Assembly: GCA_035582835.1 (NCBI GenBank)
Contig: JAYKAV010003424.1
Coordinates: 97,460-161,459, forward strand
Reading direction: 5' to 3'
From: Phoebastria nigripes
Taxonomy: Eukaryota > Chordata > Aves > Procellariiformes > Diomedeidae
Length of the DNA stretch: 64,000 nucleotides
Shown: piece after piece, positions 11,354 to 23,372 of the stretch
How the letters are laid out: every line of letters begins with the position of its first letter
Position numbering within the stretch: position 1 is the stretch's first letter
Translations under genes and position numbers: made by a program
Notes under the pieces: generated by a model
Told to the model about the DNA's origin: nothing
What the model saw: only the letters and a program-made list of their open reading frames with translations
The model's database searches: none

Positions 11354-11942
11354 TGTGCTGGTTTTGGCTGGGATAGAGTTAATTTCCTTCATAGTAGCTA
11401 CTATGGAGCTATGTTTTGGATTTGTGCTGAAAACAGTGTTGATAATACAGAAGTGTTTTTGTTACTGCTGAGCAGTGCTTACACGGACCCAAGGCCTTCT
11501 CTGCTTCTCACCCCACCCCACCAGCAAGTAGGCTGGGGGTGCACAAGAAGCTGGGAGGGGACAAGTCCGGGACAGCTGACCCCAACTGACCAAAGGGATA
11601 TTTCACACCATATGATGTCATGCTCAGCATATAAAGCTGGGGGAAGAAGAAAGAAGCGGGGGACGTTCGGAATGATGATGTTTTGTCTTCCCAACCATTA
11701 TGTGTGATGGAGCCCTGCTTTCCTGGAGATGGCTGAACACCTGCCTGCGATGGGAAGCTGTCAATGAATTCCTTCTTTTGCTTTGCTTGTGTGCATGGCT
11801 TTTGCTTTACCTATTAAACTGTCTTATCTCAGCCATGAGTTTTCTCACTTTTACCCTTCCAATTCTCTCCCTCATCCCACCGGGAGGGAGAGAGCGAGCA
11901 GCTGTGTGGTGTTTAGTTGCCGGCTGGGGTTAAACCACAACA
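11354..11942 (+). mobile_element. Solo LTR 2, ERVL-like, subfamily A
   Basis: 589 bp, starting TGTGCTGGTTTTGGCTGGGA and ending ...TTAAACCACAACA. It is flanked by a perfect 5-bp target duplication GGTGG (11349-11353 and 11943-11947). It has a TATA box at 11630-11635 and an ATTAAA polyadenylation signal at 11813-11818. It shares the middle block around 11685-11760 (ending near GATGGGAAGC) with the minus-strand LTR at 58408-59002; this block is absent from subfamily B. No internal retroviral sequence is present. Confidence 0.93.
11630..11635 (+). promoter_or_regulatory. TATA box of solo LTR 2
   Basis: TATAAA follows the family's conserved TGCTCAGCA, as in the other copies. Confidence 0.6.
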
Positions 11943-11947
11943 GGTGG

Positions 11948-14900
11948 TTATCTAAACTGCTTCTGTGCTCTGTAGCTAGAGCAAAGCACTTCTGTAAGAT
12001 TCATTGCACTTTAAAGGACACTTCTTCTATAGGTCAGGTAAATCACACTCTAGAAATGCCTAGCTTTCTCCACCAACTACAGAGAGGGCCTAGTGCAATT
12101 TATGTAGAGTAGTTCTCTGGGTAACATATATGCACATTTGGTCAGATGAATCCCCTCCTATCAATCTTATTTTACCATAGCTGACTCAGAGGTACGTAGA
12201 ATATATGCTTTGGAGGTTGAATGTGTTTTCTATAGTACTTCACTCTATTTATAATATTGTAAATAAACACAGTATTAAAAGTAGTCAGTGTATAACCTTG
12301 TAAACTGAAATATGCCTACCTGAAATTATAGTGTAATACAGAATGCAGCAGGAAAAATATGTCCTTCTAGGGGGGATTTATTTTTGTCTTTTTTTTTTTT
12401 TTTTTTAATGTATCTGTTTGTGGCAGGGCTATTGGATAGAAACAGGCAGCTGGTGAGTTATCATCCTCTGCTTTACTGCAATATATTGTGAATAGGTGAT
12501 AACGTAGCGCATTAAATTAGTAGGAATGTTATAAATGTGTGTCTGGAGAATCACACAAACTCACATGTGTACTGGTTTGTCATTAAACACCCTGTTCTTC
12601 TTGTGCTAGATGGAAAAGAAAGAGGTTTTTTTCAAATATTAAAACCAGATATATTACTACAAAGTATAGTCAACTACGAATTATCTTTGAACATGTTAGC
12701 TAAGCCAGAAAGGAGAGACAACTTGGGTCCAAGCTGAAGTATGACTCAACAGAAAGCAGCTAGCAGACCATGACTTTGAATGTTGCTTTAAGGTAGTACA
12801 GAGTCCCAGAAAAATAATCTTTATCAGATCTTGTTTGTCTTCACACAAACTCATCTCTTCATCTGCATAACATGTTCCCAGAGCAGTTCTGCAGGTTCCC
12901 CAGTGATTCAGTTCACATCCAGCAGTCCCATAGCATTATCATGTGGAAATCACTGTCTTCATATCCACAACAGAGTATCAGTTAATTTATCAATGCCATG
13001 AAAACTTAAGCTCTTTCTCTGGCACAGTGTGACTCCTTATCCATGATGTTAAACACTTTCTTCCCAGAGAAGGATTTTATCTATTTTGCTGGCTGGGAGC
13101 AGGCTGTGATCTGTATCATCACCCTCCTGAACCGCACCAGTCCTTGTCTGGAGAGAGCTCATTAAAATAGACAATGCATATCTAATCGTGTGCACATTTA
13201 CCTACTTATGTAGAAATAGCTTCACAGGCAAGATTGAGACATGTAGACTCTTGACTTAATAACCTCTTTCTAGTACAGCAACAGCCAAGTGCTTCTGGAG
13301 GGACCCAGTTGGTCAGTACTGAATTAATGCTAATAAGCAATATGAAAAAAACCATGGAAGTGACTATTGCAGGGAGTCCTAAAAAAGAATGCCAGACCTG
13401 AAAGGCACAATTTACTACCAAAGTCTTGTAATGAAAATGAATTACAACCAATATACAAAGGAAGAAGGGATGAAAGACTTTGATAAAATAAGCTGCAAAA
13501 CAGTTCAGAGAACATAATGAAACCATCTACACTTAAGCTGAGTAAGATGCATCCTTATAGGCCAGATCTGAAAATCTAAGATGTACTGAAAAAGGGAGAA
13601 GATAGTCTTAAGAAAGTAAAGGGCAAATAATCTGTACAACTCCAAGCAGTCCAACAAGAGCTATTGAAATTCTGACAATATTTCACTGATTAGGCACCCA
13701 GCTCAATTTCTAATCAGATGTACTTAAAAATATTCCTTAACATAAAGAAAGTAAGTAACACCATCCCGATTCATCAGATGCATATATTTGTTTATCAACC
13801 AGTGTAATTGCTTTAGTAAGTACCAATGAATCTGGCCTGCCCTTGCAGTGACATCACATCTACCTTATCAGTGCAGTTCCTTTGGTTATAAACCTAAAGA
13901 ACTCCAGACCATAAAACATAATGCATCGTTAAAGTATTAATGTAAATGNTGGAAACATATGACTAAATTTCTCTCAGCTTTTAGTTCTTCAGAAAATACT
14001 CAGGGAAAAATGTCACACATCAATAGTAAAATATTACTGAACAGGAAGCAAAGAGAGGCCTGAGCTGCGGTACCATTATGTGTTTATTTATAAATATCTC
14101 CTTATAGCCTCTTAGTTTTAGAAATTTAAAATGTAATCTGGTATCAGTGGTAACAACAGTAAAATCTGCCAGATCACACAGAGACTGCTAATTTCCAGTC
14201 TTAAAAACAATAAAGAAAAACTCTTAATTATTAACCTTCAGCAGACAAGGTACCCTTTACTTGCACAGTTGCAAGTCAAGGAGCGGGGTGGTTTGGAACT
14301 GTGGAATCGGCAAAAGAGAAACTGTTCCTGCACCATTGACAGAGCGGCTGGGGGATCGGGAAACGTTCCCTTCTGCAGATTACATCGTAAAGGCAAAATC
14401 CTGAAACAGACAGGAGGGGCAACACTTTAGATTACCACAGCAAGATTAAGCACAACTGATCCACCAGAGACATCATCTGCCTAATTACCTTAAATCTGAT
14501 TCAAGATATGGGATTCATTTCACTTAACTGCCTAAAAGGTATGCATATGCTTTTGAATTACTCACCCTGGGTTCGTTTTATAGTCAATGGAAAGAAACAG
14601 ACATATTCAGGGCAGATTTGAACAGACCTATTTTAGGTGTTAACTGTAGACTGAGATGAATCACATAGTACAAAACATCTTTTCTCTGTAGAGTGTAAAG
14701 GAAGACTATACAGATTGCTCAGATATAGATGTGTACATCTAGTCAGATTAATACATTCTTTGGAGGAGCCCATTTAAGTTTTTCAAACAAAACTACTGAA
14801 AGGATCTTATCCATACTACAAGAAGAAAAGAAAGAAAATTTGGGGGTCATCTTCTACTATATGTTTGTTGAGCACCTAGTACAACGACATTTTCACACTT

Positions 14901-15006
14901 AAGCTTCCTTTAAATGCTAGTCTAATAAAAATAAAATATAGCAGTAATATCATATACATATTATTTAGATATTTAAATTCACTTAGAAAATGTATTTGGT
15001 TTGCTT
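11948..15006. other. AT-rich intergenic DNA with poly-T tract
   Basis: No gene is supported. A T run lies at 12389-12406. A less AT-rich stretch at about 14270-14420 is of candidate-regulatory texture only. The 106-codon minus-strand frame at 13206-13526 is hydrophobic by composition but has no family signature. Confidence 0.5.
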
Positions 15007-15330
15007 AATCATAGAATCATAGAATAGTTTGGATGGGAAGAGACCTTTAAAGGTCATCTAGTCCAACCCGCCTGCCATGGGCAGGGACATCTTCAACTAG
15101 ATCAGGTTGCTCAGAGACCCGTCCAACCTGACCTTGAATGTTGCCAGGGATGGGGCATCTACCACCTCTCTGGGAAACCTGTGCCAGTCTTTCACCACAC
15201 TCAGCGTCAAAAATTTCTTCCTTATAGCTAGTCTGAATCTACCCTCTTTTAGTTTAAAACCATTACCCCTTGTCTTGTCACAACAGGCCCTGCCAAAAAG
15301 TTTGTCCCCATCTTTCTTATAAGCCCCCTT

Positions 15331-16206
15331 TCAGTACTGATAGGCTGCATTAAGGTCTCCCCAAAGCCTTCTCTTCTCCAGGATGAACAACCCCAACTCT
15401 CTCAGCCTTTCTTCACAGGAGAGGTGTTCCATCCACCTGATCATTTTTGTCGCACTCCTCTGGACCCGCTCCAACAGGTCCATGTCTTTCTTGTGCTGAG
15501 GGCTCCAGAGCTGGACGCAGTACTCCAGGTGGGGTCTCACCAGAGCAGAGTAGAGGGGCAGAATCCCCTCCCTCGACCTGCTGGCCANGCTTCTTTTGAT
15601 GCGGCCCNGGATACGGTTGGCCTTCTGGGCTGCGAGCGCACATTGTCGGCTCATGTCCAGTTTTTCATCCACCAGTACCCCCAAGTCCTTCTTGGCAGGG
15701 CTGCTCTCAATCTCTTCATCCCCCAGCCTGTATTGATGCCGGGGGTTGCCCCGACCCAGGTGCAGGACCTTGCACTTGGCCTTGTTGAACCTCATGAGAT
15801 TCACACNGGCCCACTGCTCAAGCTTGTGCAGGTCCCTCTGGATGGCATCCCATCCCTCAGGCGTGTCGACTGCACCACTCAGCTTGGTGTCATCTGCAAA
15901 CTTGCTGGGGGTGCACTTGATCCCACTGTCTGTGTCATTGATGAAGATATTAAACAGTACCCATCCCAGTACAGGCCCCTGNGGGATGCCACTCGTCACT
16001 GATCTCCACCTGGACATTGAGCCGTTGACCACTACCCTCTGGATGCGACCATCCAACCAATTCCTCACCCACCAGACAGTCCACCCATCAAATCCATACC
16101 TCTCCAGTTTAGAGAGAAGGANGTTGTGCACGACCGTGTCAAAGGCCTTACAGACGTCCAAATAGACGACATCTGTAGCCCTTCCCATGTCCACTGATGT
16201 AGTCAC
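15331..16206 (-). pseudogene. CR1-A reverse transcriptase, C-terminal part of ORF2
   Basis: A 291-codon open stretch of non-LTR reverse transcriptase, which copies LINE RNA at the target site by target-primed synthesis. Visible blocks are KAFDTV (residues 20-25), the xQG loop near 74-77 with one ambiguous base, the catalytic FADD at 103-106, [13 protein letters not shown] near 174-186, and the C-terminal [25 protein letters not shown] region. Catalytic residues are intact, but the frame is cut from its N-terminal half by a stop and a frameshift between 16230 and 16400. Five single Ns lie inside it. Not a host gene. Confidence 0.85.
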
Positions 16207-16228
16207 TTCATCATAGAAGGCCANTAGG

Positions 16229-16798
16229 TTAGTCAGGNAGAATTTGCCCTTGGTGAAGCCATGCCGGCTGTCTCAAATCACCTCCCTGTCCTCCATGTGC
16301 CTTTGCATAGCTTCCAGGAGGATCTGTTCCATGATCTTCCCAGGCACAGAAGTGAGACTGACTGGCCTGTAGTTCCCCNGGTCTTTCTTTTTCCCCTTTT
16401 TTAAAAGTGGGGGTTATGTTTCCCCTTTTCCAGTCAGTGGGAACTTCACCGGACTGCCATGACTTCTCAAATATGATGGATAGTGGCTTAGCAACTACAT
16501 CCGCCAGTTCCCTCAGGACCCGTAGATGGATCTCATCAGGTCCCATGGGCTTGTGCACCTTCAGGTTCCTTAGATGGTCTTGAACCTGATCTTCNCCTAC
16601 AGTGGGTGGCTCTTCATTCTCCCAGTCCCTGCCTTTGCCTTCTGCGGCTTGGGCGGTGAGACTCGAGCACTTGCCCGTGAAGACCAAGGCAAAAAAGTCA
16701 TTGAGTACCGCAGCCTTCTCCGTATCCTGGGTTACCAGGTCTCCCGTTTCCTTCCGGAGAGGGCCCACATTTTCCCTCATCTTCCTTTTATCCCCGAC
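16229..16798 (-). pseudogene. CR1-A reverse transcriptase, N-terminal part of ORF2
   Basis: Minus-strand frame with [54 protein letters not shown] and [20 protein letters not shown], all typical of the region leading into the CR1 fingers domain. After ...[13 protein letters not shown] the frame is wrong: one extra A in an A run (near 16395-16400) shifts it. A TGA replaces an Arg codon near 16273. CR1-B carries both lesions. The N-terminal side runs into the gap. Confidence 0.85.
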
Positions 16799-17403
16799 NN
16801 NNNNNNNNNNNNNNNNNNNNNNNNNNNNNNNNNNNNNNNNNNNNNNNNNNNNNNNNNNNNNNNNNNNNNNNNNNNNNNNNNNNNNNNNNNNNNNNNNNNN
16901 NNNNNNNNNNNNNNNNNNNNNNNNNNNNNNNNNNNNNNNNNNNNNNNNNNNNNNNNNNNNNNNNNNNNNNNNNNNNNNNNNNNNNNNNNNNNNNNNNNNN
17001 NNNNNNNNNNNNNNNNNNNNNNNNNNNNNNNNNNNNNNNNNNNNNNNNNNNNNNNNNNNNNNNNNNNNNNNNNNNNNNNNNNNNNNNNNNNNNNNNNNNN
17101 NNNNNNNNNNNNNNNNNNNNNNNNNNNNNNNNNNNNNNNNNNNNNNNNNNNNNNNNNNNNNNNNNNNNNNNNNNNNNNNNNNNNNNNNNNNNNNNNNNNN
17201 NNNNNNNNNNNNNNNNNNNNNNNNNNNNNNNNNNNNNNNNNNNNNNNNNNNNNNNNNNNNNNNNNNNNNNNNNNNNNNNNNNNNNNNNNNNNNNNNNNNN
17301 NNNNNNNNNNNNNNNNNNNNNNNNNNNNNNNNNNNNNNNNNNNNNNNNNNNNNNNNNNNNNNNNNNNNNNNNNNNNNNNNNNNNNNNNNNNNNNNNNNNN
17401 NNN
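16799..17403. other. Assembly gap (605 N)
   Basis: Run of N inside CR1-A. The missing part should hold the end of the endonuclease domain and the linker to reverse transcriptase. Confidence 0.99.
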
Positions 17404-17755
17404 TATCGGGGTGGTTGAAGTCCCCCATGAGGACCAGGGCCTGTGAGCATGAGGCTGCTCCTATCTATCTATAAAGGGCCTCACCCGCTCGCTCTTTCTG
17501 GTCGGGTGGCCTGTAGCAGACCCCCACCGTAATGTCACCTGTCCCTGCCCTCCCTTTAATCCTGGCCCATAAGCTCTCAGTTGGCTCCTCATCCATCCCC
17601 AGGCAGAGCTCCATGCTCTCCAGCTGGTCGTTGACATAGAGGGCGACACCCCCTCCTCATCTCCCCTGCCTGTCCTTCCTAACGAGCCTGTATCCCTCCA
17701 TCCCAACACTCTAGTCATAGGAGCCATCCCACTATGTCTCCGTGGTGACTCTCCA
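17404..17755 (-). pseudogene. CR1-A endonuclease fragment
   Basis: On the minus strand the frames give LYVNDQLES, LCLGMDEEPTESLWARIKG, GDITVGVCYRPPDQ and, next to the gap, a MGDFNHPD block that matches the GDFN catalytic motif of AP-type endonucleases. Several indels move the frame. 17645-17755 is also present at 1-110. Confidence 0.75.
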
Positions 17756-17983
17756 ATAGCTCCCTTGTGTTTACTTTGAAGTACATAATTTACCAGTTTT
17801 AAATTTTCACTTTTGTCTAGGATAAAAATTGTTCAAACTTCACTACAAATTTACCTTTTTTTTTTCTCTATTTCTTTTAAGAGAATTTATCTAAGAGACA
17901 TAGTCATCTGCCACTACTAGACAGAAGAGCTTGTACTGAAGTATTGTTAAATCTAATTCCCGCTGCAACACTTACTGAAACTT
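17645..17983. repeat. 338-bp near-identical duplicate, right copy
   Basis: Partner of 1-338. 17645-17755 is the CR1-A 5' end and 17756-17983 is AT-rich flank. After 17983 the two loci are unrelated: here unique AT-rich DNA follows, at the left copy a CR1 esterase fragment. Confidence 0.93.
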
Positions 17984-20900
17984 ATTGGTCTTAGATAGGC
18001 ACTGGTTCGATTTCTGAAATTGGATTCTGGAATAAATAATCAAGATACAGTTCTCTTATTATTGCCTGAGTTGTGCTCAGAATCTAAGATAAAAATAAAG
18101 TTAAAGATATTATACTTGGAAGAATAGAAAGTCTTTTGATTAGTGCTCAGATGAAAAGAGCATTTGAAAATATAGGAGTGACAAGGTCACTTGTGCTATA
18201 CTTATCGAATAACCCATCTGGGTAATGGAAGGAAGTGTTGTTTCTGTGGGCTATCTACAAAGTATTCCCAGTGCCAAAATACATTAGATGCAATAAGGGA
18301 TAGGAAGGAGAGTAAAACTTGTCAGACAAATGAGGCAATCTGGACAGAAACCAATAATTCAAGATACAAGCACTATAATTAGAAAACTTATTTCTTTTAC
18401 AAATTCTATTTTTAAGAATCTATGATGATGTTTTCAACCAGAGATGAGACATGCTTGAATCAAGACATTTTTAAACAAGGACCTAACCTAACAGCTATAG
18501 GTTTTGTATGGAGTGGGAAAAGTATAAGGAAGAACTAAATTATTCTGTTTCTGCCTTGCTACTCTCTTGTCTGCCCCCAAGCACTCCCCTCCCCCCAGTA
18601 TCTGTTAAACATTGTTTTTGAGAAACCAAAACCATGTATTTTGGTTCCTACTTGTAGAACTCTTACGTAGATAAAAATTACTTACCTTTAAAGGTTTGTG
18701 AACTTTTCTTAATAAAATCAGAACCTATATGAGACTATTCTAGTTTTATGTCTGAAAACAGCTGAGCTTTTGCGCATTTAATCGAATCTCAGAGGAAAAG
18801 GTTTGTTCTCTGTAGATGGTATTTTTAAAAGTATTTTGTTCAGACATTCGTTTCATGACTGAACTTGTGAAACCTTACTGTAGAATAAGTCCTTCTGGGG
18901 ATGTCAATTGTTATGACCTCTCAAGAACACAACTGAGGGAGCTTTACAAAGCGCAGTTTGATTTTCAGCTCCTTTTTTTTCTATACTGGATGACTTCCAC
19001 AAATATTCAAGCAAAATGCAAAAACTGTGAAAAGCAAATGAAAAAGGGTCTTCAGAACCCACTTGAAGTCTAATACAATTTCATCAAATTCCCCACAGCT
19101 GACTTCTGTAGCTTTTGTGGCATTTAATTGTGAATGCCTTGAGATATAGTCAATTGAAACCTAATTGATTATATCACCTTTCTCCCACTTCCCTAATATT
19201 CCAGCTGCTGCAGGCCACCCATTTGCAAAAAAACAGTGCTATCCATTCCAGCACACATAGCTTTGCAACTTCCATATTACCCATTACCTAGAGTATTCCA
19301 TGCCCTCGCATAACAGTGTCATTTAAATAACTTAAAATATACCTTTGTCTATTATTTACACTTTAGTTACACTAACAGCTAACACTCATAAATAAGAGTT
19401 GCAAAAATTTAAGGCATAACTCAGGTTGCTGTAATTAAGTACTGAAGAATATGGAAAAGAACATCCGCAGTGGTAATGGCATAAGAATATGAAACATTAA
19501 TGTGTCACAATTCTGATGCCATAACAGTATGAGCAAATGGTGAGGTCAGGGGTGAAAAAAGTCCTGAAAAAGTTGTGTCTGAAAGATGTAGAGTGCTTAC
19601 TGCCAAGGTTTTTGATTTGAAAATGGCAATAACCAAGAGGAAAGAAAAGATGTATACGGGAAGAATTGTATATAATATACATTGAAAAAATACATTGAAT
19701 GTTCCTTAAGCGTACCTTTGAAGCTTCTTAGAAGGTTACTGTCAGTGCACTGTTAGGTTATAAAATAAAAATGAGGCTACCAAGTGCAAAAAGGCTCAGG
19801 AGTCCTTACATTGTAGGTGTGATTTTCCTAGAGTTATATATAATCCATACAAATTAGTTATTCTTTTGCCTTTAGTATTTTATTTTTAGTATTTTGCTTT
19901 TATTCATAAGAAAAAAACAAATCCTTGTGTTCAGTGATTTCAGTGATTTACCCTCAAAATATAATTTGTGCAGCATTTTTTGTTTTCTAGATGAGTAATT
20001 ACATTTGAGTTGTCTCAAAAAGTAAATCCTACGATTTGGCTGATGATTTTTTCCTCCATTATTTGAAGATACAAAAAAGGCAAAGTTTGTATTTGATATG
20101 CAACTTCATTTACCTTTGCATGCATATCAACAGCTCAGTGAAGCTCTGTGACTCACTGATGAACTTTGACCATAGCCACCAGCTTCCTTCCGCTTCTAGT
20201 CGTGGTCCTGATGAATTCTAGAATCCAATGAGGCTAGCCCAAGAGCAAGACAGAGAAGTGGAGTAAAAGCCTACACATTAGTTATGCTGGGGGGAAAAAG
20301 GCACATGTGGGGGTAATCAGAAGGCAATCAAAAGCATTTTACTTTCAACTTACAAATTTGCTCTGCTTTATCTGTTGCACTAATTTATAGGTTAATTTTT
20401 AACTTAAACAGAAAATCCCAGTATTTTGAAATAATACACATAATAATACTCTTTCAGAATATTTTCAACTCTGTGTCAGTTTACTTGTAGATGATTTTCA
20501 ATACTAATACAATAGGGATATCTTGTATTTCATGAACATATATTGTCAATAACTGTTATGAAAAGGTACGTGTACAGTACAACTAAATAAGAAATTCTTC
20601 CCCTGAGAATAAAAATAACATATTTAGATATGCCATTGAATAAATGGTTCCTTTGTATTAGATTAGATTTCTAATAACTACTTTCTTACCCCAAAAAATA
20701 TATATGTCTGTATATCAGATCCCAAGGCCAGTAATTAAGTATATAGACTGCAGAAGCATTTCTATAATAATTGAAAGATTTCTGTCCTTTTGCCAAAATG
20801 ACCAGATCCAAAAGGGACATTGTTATATTTGAATTGTAAATGTCTTAGTTTCCTCTGTGGCTCCAGGGATTATATACAGAGTGAGGCAGTCAAGTTCCCC

Positions 20901-22101
20901 ATGCATTGAACAAGGGAACTTAGGCACTTAATTGTGTTAAACAGGAACTCGGTGTCTGAAACTCCCTCTTGCTATTTGTTTTTTAAATTATCATTCTGGT
21001 GAAAATGGCAGACTTGCTCTTTTCTTTGAAAAGAGCTAATGAAAGAGGTGGAGCACTCAGGATGTATGCTGTCAGGTCCCTGAGGACAGTAATGGGCATG
21101 ACTGTCCCTGTCCAGCCCCTTTGGGGTCTCCCCTGACCCATCCACAACCCAGGACCCCATTTCAGCCCCCCAGGCCTGTAAGTAATGGAGGTATTGGGGT
21201 GCAAATATTCATCCTTCCACAGGTGCCTCAAGACTAGCGGGGGGGTGTGCACCACTCCACTGTAACCACACTTCACACGGGGTAACCCAGCCATAACCTC
21301 TCCCATCAGTGGAACTTCTCTTTCTCTCCTGGTGGAAATTCTGACTTGCAGAAGGCTGGGGGTGTACGTCAGCATTTGAAGAATCAGATACCAGGTCTGT
21401 ACATATATTTCCTGTTTGTCTCAGAACTGATTTCCAATAAGGGTCACTCAACCTGATTTCCTGTTTTGATCCTTTTCAAAAACTACTTTATGGCATTCAT
21501 TAAGAAAATTAACTAGCTTTGCAGCACCATATTATGCAATTAGCAGTTCCCTACATCTACTGAGCTTTCAACACTGACAGCCTTTTATAAAACCTTCTAT
21601 TTTTCAATCTGCAAAGAGAAAATGCTTTTGCAGGGAAATATAGTGTGAGTAAAGTAACTGGCTAAAATAAAAAGGAGATAATAAAATGTACAGTATGCAA
21701 AACAGAGTCAACCATTTCTGCAAAATGCTGAATTTTAATTACTATAGCTAATTAAAATACTGCCACATTACTCGCACATCACAGATATATACTGGGTTAA
21801 TGTGGATTAGGACAAAGTGCTATGAGGAAATAGCCGCAAAAATAGGACACCAGCTCGTGTTTATAGAGAGGAACAGAGAACTTTTCCCTAAAGATCTGAG
21901 CCTAAGCTTCTGACATCCTATTAAATGCCATGGCTTTAGCTGAGTGGCTAGTTCCATATGTAGTGATGTACCAGATCTTCAATATATGCAGTAGTCAGGT
22001 GAACTCTTGTTTTGTGATAAAAAATAATAATCTGTTTGAACTGCAATATGAAACATGGTTGATGGTACCATCATATTACTCTCTCTTCCCTCCCCCAAAC
22101 C
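17984..22101. other. AT-rich intergenic DNA
   Basis: No gene or recognised element. A GC-richer patch at about 20980-21450 carries a 130-codon minus-strand frame (20983-21375) with no signature I know. Frames at 18191-18382 and 18816-19073 look like chance. Confidence 0.5.
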
Positions 22102-22333
22102 AATAGAACAGAATCATTTAGGTTTAATAGAATCATTAGAAAAAGACCCTTAAGATCATCAAGTCCAACCATTAACCTAGCACTGCCAAGACCACCACTA
22201 AACCATGTCCCTAAGCACCACATCTACATGTCTTTTAAATACTTCCAGGGATGCTGACTCCACCACTTCCCTGGGCAGCCTGTTCCAGTGCTTGACAAGC
22301 CTTTCGGTGAAGAAATTTTTCCTCATAGCCAAT

Positions 22334-23128
22334 CTAAACCTCCCCTGGCGCAACCTGAGGCCATTTCCTCTCATCATTTGTTACCTGGGAGAAGAGACCG
22401 ACACCCACCTCGCTGCAACCTCCTTTCAGGTAGTTGTAGAGCACGATAAGGTCTCCCCTCAGTCTCCTTTTCTCCAGGCTAAACAGTCCCAGTTCCCTCA
22501 GCCACTCCTCATCAGACTTGTCCTCTAGACCCTTCACCAGCTTCATTGCCCTTCTCTGGACACGCGCCAGCAACTCAACGTCTTTCTTGTATTGAGGGGC
22601 CCAAAACGGAACACAGTATTCGAGGTGCGGCCTCACCAGTGCAGAGTACAGGGGCACGATCACTTCCCTGCTCCTGCTGGCCACGCTATTTCTGATACAA
22701 GCCAGGATGCCGTTGGCCTTCTTGGCCACCTGGGCACACTGCTGGCTCATATTCAGCCATCTGTCGACCAGCACCCCCAGGTCCTTTTCCAAAAGGCAGC
22801 TTTCATACCATTCTTCCCCATGCCTGTAGCATTGCATGGGGTGGTTGTGACCCAAGTGCAGGACCCAGCACTTGGCCTTGTTGAATCTCATACAATTGGC
22901 CTCAGCCCACCAATCCAGCCTGTCCAGGTCCCTCTGCAGAGCCTTCCTACCCTCGAGCAGATCAATACTCCCACCCAACTTGGTGTCATCTGCAAACTTA
23001 CTGAGGGTGCACTCAATCCCCTCATCCAGATCATTGATAAAGATATTAAACAGAACTGGCCCCAATACTGAGCCCTGGGGAACACCACTTGTGACCAGCC
23101 ACCAACTGGATTTAACTCCGTTCACCAC
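22334..23128 (-). pseudogene. CR1-D reverse transcriptase, C-terminal half
   Basis: 264 open codons. [20 protein letters not shown] (residues 15-34) and FADD (45-48) are the substrate loop and catalytic pair of the RT palm. [33 protein letters not shown] and [13 protein letters not shown] complete the thumb and C-terminal region. Catalytic residues are intact, but the upstream half is in other frames, and a stop after PSQHGF-type sequence plus an N-rich patch near 23212-23240 separates them. Confidence 0.88.
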
Positions 23129-23372
23129 AACTCTTTGGGCTTGGCCATCCAGCTAGGTTTTTACCCAGTGAAAAGTGCACTCGTCCAAGCCATGAGCAGC
23201 CAGTTTCTCCANGAGAATGCTGTGGGANANNGNGTCAAANGCTTTACTAAAGTCTAGGTAGACAACATCCACAGCCTTTCCCTCATCCACTAAGTGGGTC
23301 AACTTTTCATAGAAGGAGATCAGGTTAGTCAAGCAGGACCTTCATAAAGCCATGCTGGCTGGGCCTGATCAC

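Larger units (their letters stand above)
15007..17755 (-). mobile_element. CR1-A, long 5'-truncated CR1 LINE (contains gap)
   Basis: The 3' tail at the low end is AATCATAGAATCATAGAATAG, the reverse complement of the CR1 ATTCTATG repeat, followed by the typical 3' UTR. Then come reverse transcriptase (to about 16800), the gap at 16799-17403 and part of the endonuclease (to about 17755). ORF1 is missing. The sequence is close to CR1-B at 45844-48235, apparently above 90% over 16230-16798, and shares two inactivating lesions with it. AT-rich host DNA begins at about 17756. Confidence 0.95.

Noticed and set aside
11345..12112. Frames of 77-120 codons over LTR 2 (and similar ones over LTRs 1, 4 and 5)
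   Set aside because: They lie inside LTRs, differ between copies and have no conserved product.
15424..16165. Long plus-strand frames opposite CR1-A (and similar ones opposite CR1-B and CR1-D)
   Set aside because: Antisense shadows of the CR1 reverse-transcriptase frame; the minus-strand translation carries the family motifs.
16574..17474. 290-codon frames crossing 16799-17403
   Set aside because: Most of each frame is unread N bases.
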